Shown here piece by piece: positions 55,564 to 64,000 of a stretch of 64,000 bases of DNA. The DNA comes from Imbricaverruca yamaguchii (lineage: Eukaryota; Arthropoda; Thecostraca; Neoverrucidae). Location: positions 1,465,501 through 1,529,500 of the forward strand of contig JAOTOL010001640.1 of assembly GCA_034440575.1 (NCBI GenBank). Reading direction: 5' to 3'. Under the pieces are notes generated by a model. That model made no database searches. It worked only from the letters and a program-made list of their open reading frames with translations, and was not told the DNA's origin. Position 1 is the first letter of the stretch; each line of letters opens with the position of its first letter. A program made the position numbers and the translations under genes.

Positions 55564-56660
55564 GCGGCGCACCACCACCCCACAGGTCACGGCCGGGGCT
55601 AACGAAGGCACGGGCGGCGCCACTTTGCGGTGGCTCCCCTCTGACTGAAGACGGGCGTCCAGCTGACCAGAAAAGGCGTCCCTACAGAATATTCGAGCGC
55701 ACCCCCGACTGGAAATTTCCAACACAAGGCGCCCGCCCCTCTGAGTGCAAAAGGCGTGCCCACCAAAAGGCACTCGAGGCACTCGAGCGCACACACCCTT
55801 AAAATTGTAGTAGTCAGTGGAGCACTTCCGGCGAAATGGAGTCCCCAAAGATATCGATAACCCCTACAAAAAAATATCCTTCCCATTTTCCTGTCGACCC
55901 TGATGCAGGCTCAGGATGCACGCGTTCGTGCTGCACCTCTTTCATGCACTAAATGCTACGTGAGAACAGTAGAGGCAGATGATGAACATACCAGCGACTA
56001 CCTCCTACCTGCAACACTCTTCTTCAATTCACCGCCGCAAGCGTATGCTAGTTGCTGCCATGATGGCCAATCAGCACATGGCTGGATGCATTGATACATG
56101 GCGGCATTATAGGCGTTGTAAAAAGCGCGGCTAAAGTGAATGTCTCTTTCCGCCCCATGTGGCCTAGGGCATTGAGTGAATGTTTGAAATAGTTGTGCTG
56201 TCATCACTTCTTGCGGCGTTTCTGCAGCGCAGCACCTGTGTATGGAGGCTAAATGTGCATGATTTATGTGCGCATTATGTCGGACTGTGCTCAGATCATA
56301 TAACCGGCATGCTCAGCTGTCGTCTACACGGGATATGCCGGTGTTTCATGTATGGGTGCTATCCTAAGCAACACCTTCATTATTAACATTGTCTGCAAAA
56401 CATGAAAAGCGTACCGGATTTGTACCGTCTACCGGTGCCAGATCTACCTGCACTGGGCCTACTTGTGCCGGTTCAAGTCGGACAGAAGTGTTCGCAATAT
56501 TTTCTAGCTTTGACCTTGTTGAAAAACCGAATATATTAGATGGGATATTCGATATGCGTTCCACTGACATGATCCGATTTCGATGCACATCAAGACAAGC
56601 TTCAGCTAGTTACAGCGACAATAGTGTGCTGGAAGATGCAGCACTGCAGCACCAGTCACT
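55564..56660. other. No further gene recognised
   Basis: Downstream of the GYG exon the DNA is unique. No poly(A) signal could be assigned with confidence. Confidence 0.5.
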
Positions 56661-57256
56661 ACCGCCACTGTGGTTGTCGGTGGTATATATCACCCTCCAA
56701 CACTAGCTACCACCACCACTGTGGTTGTCGGTGGTACCGCCCTCCAACACTAGCCGCCACCACCACTGTGGTTGTCGGTGGTACCGCCCTCCAACACTAG
56801 CCGCCACCACCACAATGGTTGTCGGTGGTATCGCCCTCCAACAATAGCTACCACCACCACTGTGGTTGTCGGTGATACCGCCCTCCAACACTAGCCGCCA
56901 CCACCACAATGGTTGTCGGTGGTATATATCACCCTCCAACGCTAGCTACCACCACCACTGTGGTTGTCGGTGATACTGCCCTCCAACACTAGCCGCCACC
57001 ACCACTGTGGTTGTCGGTGGTACCGCCCTCCAACACTAGCCGCCACCACCACTGTGGTTGTCGGTGATACCGCCCTCCAACACTAGCCGCCACCACCACT
57101 GTGGTTGTCGGTGGTACCGCCCTCCAACACTAGCCGCCACCACCACTGTGGTTGTCGGTGGTACCGCCCTCCAACACTAGCCGCCACCACCACAATGGTT
57201 GTCGGTGGTACCGCCCTCCAACACTAGCCGCCACCACCACTGTGGTTGTCGGTGAT
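56661..57256. repeat. 47-bp tandem repeat, about 13 copies
   Basis: TAGCCGCCACCACCACTGTG, then GTTGTCGGTGGTACCGCCCT and CCAACAC. CAATGG/TGTGG and GGTACC/GATACC variants are mixed. Confidence 0.97.
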
Positions 57257-57411
57257 ACTAGGTCTCGCTCGATTGCACAACAAACGACGGACAAGTGCGG
57301 TTGTGTCCTTCCCCATTGCGAACCGAATTCCCATCCAGCGAAGAGATCATTCACGCAGCAATGGAATGGTTACAGAATATGGTGTCAGCATGGTCTACGG
57401 TGTAGTCTACG

Positions 57412-57533
57412 GTTGGACGTTGCTTTCATAGGATTATTACAGAGCTCAAGATAGAGCATCAGAAACATTACGGTTGGACGTTGCTTTCATAGGATTATTA
57501 CAGAGCTCAAGATAGAGCATCAGAAACATTACT
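57412..57533. repeat. 61-bp direct tandem duplication
   Basis: ACGGTTGGACGTTGCTTTCA to CAGAAACATT is present twice with no visible difference. Confidence 0.96.
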
Positions 57534-57870
57534 TGAACGCCCGGTATCATCACCTGTAAAATTATGACGTAATTCCGAGAGATAGAGTACGGCGCTGTTG
57601 CCTTTTTTCGCAGATTGTACGCATGAGGCTATCATTTGGCGCCCATTTTTCGATTATTCACGCACATCTTTCACCAAGCCTTGCTTCCTAAGCTCTTGGC
57701 AGTGGCTTTGTACATCATGCATAGCATCCAGAAGGCGAGCAATCAAAAACTTTCGTTTCCTGCAAGATGAGATATAATATGTCGCATTTCTAGCATCAAA
57801 TTAACTGGGGATGCAACGCAAATAAGGAGTGTTTCCGAATTCAATGTGTTATAAACGTACCTATGATATA
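57534..57870. other. Unique AT-rich DNA
   Basis: No feature was seen. Confidence 0.55.
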
Positions 57871-57923
57871 CATACACACACACATATATATATATCTATA
57901 TATATGTATATTTATATATATGT

Positions 57924-57999
<76 letters not shown>
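57871..57999. repeat. (TA)n microsatellite
   Basis: Starts with CACACA and TATATATG mixtures and ends in about 50 bp of pure TA. Confidence 0.98.
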
Positions 58000-58000
<1 letters not shown>

Positions 58001-59327
58001 CACACTCATATATCAATATATTTAATAAATTATATAATATATAACAAAATGGCAAGTCATCATGTCCACAATCCCTTCTGCTGTTGTATTTCCACCTTAC
58101 TTTGTGACACGGGACCACCAATTAGCCGACATTCCTATTTCGTGACGTCGGACGACCTGGGTGTAACGCCAGAGTACCACGACAGCCGTACTCTAGTTGG
58201 TTCAATCTGGGTCAGTCACACACATCCACTGTTTCGACAACAAACTTTCCCTGCTCGCCAAACCCAGGGAGTTACGAAGCTGAAGAATCGCCAGATGAAT
58301 GTAGAGCATGAGCACTGATGTGTCCTGCGCACCCCCCCCCCCCAACACGCTCACTTACTCCTTGCTCTGTCCTCTGTTGCTCTTCTCAGAACGGATCCCT
58401 CGATGCTGGATTCTGAAACTTTGTATGTGGTCATCTACGTCCCTGTCTACGTTCAGCTGACTAGATTTGTCTACTATAGCCAGGCGGTTTACTTAGCCAG
58501 GCTTTTTCTACTACACCTTTCGTGTTGGGGGTTTACGGATATATTGCACAACAATGAACACGGGGAATTCAAACTTTTAATTTTTCAGGATTGTCTTCGT
58601 GGGAAGTTTTCAGATTAACTTCCATGGCAGTTAGACTGTTCAGACCAGAATGGGCGAAAGAAGATGCCAAGTGCCATTCGGAGCATCACTGTTGGTGTGC
58701 GAAAAAGCGGGACAATGAGAAAAAGGTGCCTCTTCAACATTCCCTTCATTAAACATTTAGAATCGCAACATTCTCAAACCTCTAGAAAACATAAGGGCTA
58801 AACGGATTTCACATATAAAAAGCATGCTCATATTGAAGCTTGAATTCAGTTTTTCATCAATATGACGCACGAATAGCAGGAAATCACACGTTTTCAAAGC
58901 ATAGTTCTTATAACGACCCCTTCAACATTGGTGTCACACCGCTAAGTCCAAATAACTAGCTAATAAAGACCGGCCCTTTCGCCTGATGACGTCATTTGCC
59001 CTCACGGTGCGATAAATCTTGAAATGTGTGCCTCAAATGAATATTGAATACCGGACAGTTTCAGGTTGCTAGCCCAAGTAATTTTTGAGCTTTTCGGCAT
59101 GTTTAATATGCACATCCTGACTTGTACAGATGTAGTTGAGTCTGAATCACTCAGGAAATATCCATATTAAATATATGCCGTCAGCGTACATACCTGCATA
59201 ATCACAAATACTGAAATTATCACGGCACGCCGGGAATTCACGGAACGGCATTGGTGAAGGCAAGTATTCCACCCCATCTTCCGATTCTAAGACACTTGTA
59301 CACAAGAACAAAGCTACATATGGCAGG
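58000..59327. other. No gene recognised
   Basis: Unique lower-GC sequence. The fragment AAGTCCAAATAACTAGCTAA at 58947 may be another LINE tail remnant. Confidence 0.5.
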
Positions 59328-60055
59328 TGTACGTAAGCAAATGTGCGTAAGTAAATGTGCATGAGCGAATGTACTTATGCGCAAAAGTGCGTATGGAAGA
59401 TGTACGAAAGCACAGATGAACCAAAGCGCAAAAATACATGTGACAAATGTACGCATAGCATGTGTACGTAAGCACAAATATGCATATGCGCCAATATACG
59501 CAAGGGCAAATACACGTATGCGCATATGTACGTGAACGAAAATGTACGTAAGCGCAAGGGTACGTCAGCGCAAATGTACGCATGCGCAAATTTACGCAAA
59601 TACAAATGTACGTATGCGCAAATGTGCGTAAGCACAAGCGTACGTGAGCTCAATTGTACTTCACCGAAAATTTACGTTAGCACAAACGTACGTATGAGCC
59701 AATGTACACAAGTGCAAATGTACGTGAATGCAAAAGTGCGTAAGATCAAATGTGCGTCAGTGAAAATATACGAAAGTAGAAAAAACTCTTATAACAAATG
59801 TGCGTAAGTGTAAAGGTACTTAAGCGCAAATGTATACAAATGCAAAAGTGCGCTAGAGTAATTGTATGAAAATGCTAATAAACGTAACCCAAATGCAGGT
59901 AAGCGCAATTGTGTACATGGCAGACGTACGTAAGGAACAAAATTAATTATGTCAGATGTACATAAACGCATATGTGCCTGAGCACAAAAGTACATATGAC
60001 GAATGTACTCATGGTAATTATGCGTAAGAGCAAATGTACATATGCACAAATGTTG
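59328..60055 (+). repeat. Degenerate GCGCAAATGTACGTAA array, forward arm
   Basis: About 45 loose units of 14-18 bp (ACGTAAGCGCAAATGT and ACGTATGCGCAAATGTGC types). Confidence 0.9.
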
Positions 60056-60136
60056 GTGCATTGGCTCATATGTGTGTGTGTGGGTGAGTTTGGCCAGCCT
60101 GCCACCGTGTGGTGATGTCGGCTGGTTATTGTCTCA

Positions 60137-60337
60137 TACGTACATTTGCTCTTATATACTATTGCGTCTACGCACATTTGCGCTTACGTGCTTACGTGCA
60201 TGTGCGCATGCGTACTTTTTCTCTTACGTACTTTTGCGTTTTCCTACTTCTGTGCTTACGTACTTTTGTGCTTACGTACATTTGTGTTTGCGCACATTTG
60301 CGCTTACCTACATTTGACCTCACCCACATTTGCTCAT
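60137..60337 (-). repeat. Same array in inverted orientation
   Basis: ACATTTGCGCTTACGT-type units are the reverse complement of the array at 59328-60055, separated from it by about 80 bp. Confidence 0.9.
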
Positions 60338-60954
60338 CGATGTGTACCAGTCTCATGTGGCAGGATCAGTGGTGACCAGTCAGTGCAAAATGATGGAGCG
60401 GGCGGCGCGCCGCAGTGCTCCTCCGTCTGCCCAGGCGCCGCCGCCGTCGTCTTCGCTCCTGTACGCCCGCGGGGCAATCAGGTGCAGCGAGCGGTGACCG
60501 ATGCCCGCCGGTGGCGCCCCTGGCGGCCGACGTGGCTGAATAATCAGCTGGATATGAAACACGACGTCCGAGCGACGCTGACTGATGGAGGCGGCGGACG
60601 CCGTCGACATGCTGAACACACGTGCAGCCAACACTACACGCATAGACCGGTGGCGTGTGGTGGCCACTACGCAGCACGGCTCGGGACCCTCCGACGATGT
60701 CCATGAGTATATGTGGTACGCTTAAATTGTCAAGTTTGATCTCGAGAAACTATGGCGCTATCTGGTTCCCTTGCAGCGATGTCTGCCCCCAGCAAGGGTG
60801 ATGAAGTTCCTCCAGCCACACCCAGGGCTTCTCTGAGACGCTGGTCGGTCTGGAATGCACGTCATGCTTCGTCTTCCACTAGGCGTGGGTGTCGCCGCCA
60901 ATGTTGGAGAGGGAGGAGGCGGACGAGGGGCTATAGGCTTTTTTTGTCATGCAA
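60338..60954. other. GC-rich unique sequence, no gene supported
   Basis: Opposite-strand frames at 60146-60706 and 60366-60704 lack motifs. Confidence 0.5.
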
Positions 60955-61045
60955 CGCCAAAGGCGTTTGCGTATGCGTACGCATATGCGTATACGTACAC
61001 GTACGCGTATGCGTAGCCGTATACGTGGGTGCATACGTGGACGTG
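60955..61045. repeat. GCGTAC/GTATAC palindromic hexamer run
   Basis: GTATGCGTACGCATATGCGT and ATACGTACACGTACGCGTAT form a short alternating purine-pyrimidine tract. Confidence 0.9.
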
Positions 61046-61129
61046 TACGTCATATGCGTAACATCGAATTCCGTGTAGCTTGTAGGGATGCGTATCTCCC
61101 CGTCTCTCGCCGTGTAATGCCCATGCAAA

Positions 61130-61345
61130 TAGTGTAGTTATATAGGAGCGTAGTGAATTGATGAGCGCCTTCAACGAGGCAGTGGATCTTCTAGAAGGAT
61201 ACTGGACCTTCCAAGAAGGTCTGCGCCCTCCTCCTAACTCCGAGGGCTCCAGCAAGAACCGGGTCTGTATAAAGGTCGGTGGTTTTCAGTGGAATTGTGT
61301 CTTCCTCAAATAATAAAAACACTCGGAGTCCTTCAAGGTAAAACG
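61130..61345 (+). promoter_or_regulatory. LTR-like or heat-shock-like promoter block
   Basis: TTCTAGAA at 61189 and TTCCAAGAA at 61209 resemble heat-shock element halves. TATAAAGG follows at 61268 and AATAAA at 61312, only 44 bp after the TATA box. A TATA box followed closely by a poly(A) signal is typical of LTR retrotransposon U3-R borders. No paired LTR or internal genes were seen, so a solo LTR or an unrelated promoter are both possible. Confidence 0.35.
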
Positions 61346-61630
61346 ACCCCACCCGCCTCCGCAGTGAGATCAGCCATCGTTGCTCGGCTGGCTAGGGAAA
61401 TAGCACTCCATCAAGTTACCATAGCCGCCCCGAAAGTGGTGCGGAAACACATAAGTGTTTCCCGGGGCTCTCATAGTCCCACAGCGTCCATCCCTTCCTT
61501 TCTATTACAGTATCTATTCAATACCAGCGTTCCTTTGCATGGCCATCATCCAACCCTGCAACAGCAGCTCCTTCCCTGTGACGAGCTGGCAGGCCAGCTT
61601 GTCCTGAATACCCGTCAGCTCGGTTTTACC
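61346..61630. other. No feature recognised
   Basis: A short frame with no motif continues from the LTR-like block. Confidence 0.5.
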
Positions 61631-62310
61631 ATAAAGACATAAAGACATAAAGGCATAAAAGATAAGTGCAACTATGAGCCACAAGGGCCCTTCTTGGTTG
61701 CACTCTGTACACTCAACAAGTTTCCAACCAAATCCGTCGACCAGCCCTCCCTGTAATACTGAAAAGCAAGCCCTCTATTCTTATCATGATTGTCTATGCT
61801 GCTTTTAAAGACGTTCAATGTGCTTCTACTTACAATAATTTCTGGCAGCTTTCCAGTGTTCTACTACCCTGTTGGTGAAGAAAGACTGTCTCAACCTTGT
61901 TCTGCTGTGGTTAACTTTAATTTGGAATTGATGGCCTCTAATTGCATCATTTCTGTTAAATTCAAGCATTCCCCAAGATATCCCTCTCCAGACCATGAAC
62001 AAATTAAAAGACCTCGATGAGATCTCCTCTCAGCCTTCTATATCTAAGTGAAAATATAATGAATTTCTTTAATCTTTCCTCATACGCCAGATTGCTTATA
62101 CCATTATCAATTTTGTAGCCCTCTTTTGTACTCTCTCTAAAAGCCAACAATCTTTTTCATAGCTAGGAGACCAAGCTTGGATGCAATATTCCAAATGTGG
62201 CCTGACATATGCACAGTAAAGCTTCCTGATCACTTCCTCACTTCTGTATGATACATTCCTATTTATTGCCAAAGCATTCTCAGTGCCTTCTTCCTGGCTT
62301 CCTTGGTCTT
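61631..62310 (-). mobile_element. 5'-truncated LINE, reverse-transcriptase C-terminal third
   Basis: The minus strand encodes 'INRNVSYRSEEVIRKLYCAY', 'VRPHLEYCIQAWSPSYEKDC' and 'WLLERVQKRATKLI', diagnostic of CR1-like reverse transcriptases. The 3' UTR and TTTATGTC simple-repeat terminus are shared with 19565-19905. Frameshifts and the missing 5' part show it is inactive. Confidence 0.92.
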
Positions 62311-63294
62311 TACCGGGGTAGTTGCGACCCCTCCTTACTTCCCCCGGATTGACGGAGTTCTGGGAGTTGAACTCCCCTCCGCACGGTTGTTGCAGCTGTG
62401 ATGGTGCTTCTTTGGTCATACATGCTTCTTTGGTCCCCCGATATCCCGGGGAATGGTGGACCCGTAGAACCCCGAACGGGCAGAGTAGCTTGTCGCCTCG
62501 GGTCGGAGGTCTGGGTCTCGGTCCAGTACCTACTACCTGATGGTCTGACCTGCAAATATCAAGGGGCGATGAGTCTCTCTCCCTGCCGGGTGCCAGTCTT
62601 CCCCGGATAGGTCCTTGGTCGCCTGGCGTCCTCCCGTCCCCGAGCCAAAGGTATCCCTCAGTAGGGCAGTACGTGGTAGGTTATCATGAGGAGTGGACAC
62701 AATAACACACTGCACGTAATCCCCTACCAAAACAAGCTCATGGTCTCTCTCGTATGAGACATACTAATAGTTCCTCATCCGGATTTGACTCCTCATTAAC
62801 CTGTGGGTGGGGGCAATGGCCGATAGTTTTCCAATCTCCCCCTTGCCCTCATCTTTCGAGGGTTTGGCCTCATTGTCCACCTTTCGGAGGTGAGACGTGT
62901 GGGACGAATTTATAAATATTGTCTATTGCGAGAAGCTAAGGAGTGACGCATTATAGGTAGGAGTTTGCTCTGGTAGGAGAGGCAGAGGGCGCATTGAAAA
63001 TATCAGAGTTTATATGCAATGTACGAAGAGGTGATGGGAAAGGCGATGATAGTGCTTCAGTTGACATAGAGCCTCACACAGCGAAGAATACATCACGACT
63101 CGTGATGTATTCCTCGTTTTGTGATCCTCTACGGCATCGCAACCGCAACGCCAGTGTGACCCAGGTCACGGCCGTCTGTGATGATAGTATGATCCAAGCG
63201 GCGGCCTGCCTTTGAATTAATCAAAATCAAAGCAACGGCCCTGTGTGGTGTCTGCATGACGCAGATGATGATCTGCCTCTGATTTGAACATAGC
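62311..63294. other. No gene recognised
   Basis: Unique sequence with short unsupported frames. Confidence 0.5.
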
Positions 63295-63540
63295 ACATGT
63301 CATGACCTTCTGTGATATCAGGACGACCCGAGCCACGGCTTGTCACGTCAGCATGACCTAGGCCACGACCCAACAGCTACGTCAACATGACCTAGGCCAG
63401 GGCCTACCTATCATGTCAATATGGCCCAGGCTACGGCCCAACTCTCACTTCAACATGACCCAGAGCCAGGGCCCAACTGTCTCTTCAACATGACCCAGGT
63501 TACGGCCCAAGTGTCACTTCAGCATGGTTCAGCTGTCGCG
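63295..63540. repeat. Degenerate ~37-bp repeat (AACATGACCCAGGCCACGGC)
   Basis: About seven units share CATGACC(C/T)AGG, CACGGCCCAA and GTCACTTCA. Confidence 0.85.
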
Positions 63541-64000
63541 TGATGAATGACGTTGCCTCCAGACAAGGCGCTGCGCATTGACGAACTTCCGGTGGGAATG
63601 TTCTCTTAGGATAGGCTCAGCGGTCGCCAGGAAACGGCGGATGGGGAAAGAGCCAACAGAGGTGTAGCAACATCACCATGTGCCGCATAAATAATGTAGT
63701 CACTATTACTGATGTCGGACTGATTCAACGGCTGTGTCACGATTGTTCCGTGTTTTCCAGTTTATGTCATCAACTGATCGGTTGACAAGGCGACGTGTAT
63801 TCTGGCTATTATCACAATTGCTTTCCTGGCTAGTCATCAAGTCACAAAATGTTCAGACTTAATATGAGACACATGAACCCATCTGGGTTAAGCCTGTAAA
63901 GGGGAGATACTATAAGCCTGGACAAGACTCAGCATACCAGCCAATACCACATCATAAATTCCAAAGAACTATCCACTAACATCCTAAACATGCCGCGTAG
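63541..64000. other. Unique sequence to window end
   Basis: No feature was seen. Confidence 0.5.

Noticed and set aside
54937..55848. 303-codon minus-strand frame over the GYG exon
   Set aside because: It reads the antisense of the 36-bp coding repeat, giving TAVPTAVV repeats. The plus strand with leader, GYG units and splice acceptor is better supported.

Overview
This is an arthropod-like, possibly crustacean, eukaryotic nuclear window. Short exons are separated by introns with GT/AG borders. There are tRNA-derived SINEs with target-site duplications, decayed non-LTR retrotransposons, (TG)n, (CA)n and (TA)n microsatellites, and a very large load of minisatellites. No species can be fixed from the sequence. 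A secreted glycine/tyrosine/histidine repeat protein near 55 kb fits an ecdysozoan, but this is only suggestive.

One gene dominates. It is a liprin-beta (PPFIBP1/2 family) orthologue on the + strand, with thirteen exons between 16666 and 31699. They encode, in order, a liprin coiled coil (two exons), a low-complexity linker (three exons), the conserved 'KGFKKLFG...RRGGTRATAGPRLGWS' block (two exons), three SAM domains (five exons, the last also opening the tail), and a basic tail. All thirteen join in a consistent phase into about 640 codons. Two candidate upstream exons (1-75 and 6453-7030) also join in phase. The true start and the terminal exon or poly(A) site were not found. Liprin-beta proteins are scaffolds that bind liprin-alpha and act at presynaptic active zones and cell-adhesion sites.

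Layout: 0-1.2 kb candidate exon plus CCAGA array; 1.2-4.4 kb SINE piece and a dead LINE; 4.4-6.4 kb GC-rich repeats; 6.4-7.0 kb Pro/Tyr-rich candidate exon; 7.0-16.5 kb arrays with 25-, 7-, 22-, 40-, 37- and 83-bp units, a LINE 3' end and a CRE-motif array; 16.6-31.8 kb liprin-beta; 32-41.6 kb more arrays (80, 83 and 22 bp); 41.6-55 kb lower-GC, mostly unique DNA with SINEs, one GC-rich/AT-core mosaic resembling a regulatory element, and a CpG-rich island; 55.1-55.6 kb a secreted GYG-repeat protein exon; 56-61 kb arrays including an inverted pair; 61-62.3 kb an LTR-like promoter block and a 5'-truncated LINE; then AT-richer DNA to the end.

The most notable pattern is that many minisatellites in the liprin-beta gene are copies of the gene's own exon-intron junctions. 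At about eight splice junctions the repeat unit contains the end or beginning of the neighbouring exon together with its GT or AG, so splice sites are duplicated from two to about 25 times. In the SAM1 array the first units are 27, 39 or 48 bp, all multiples of three, and the exon frame stays open through about fourteen copies.
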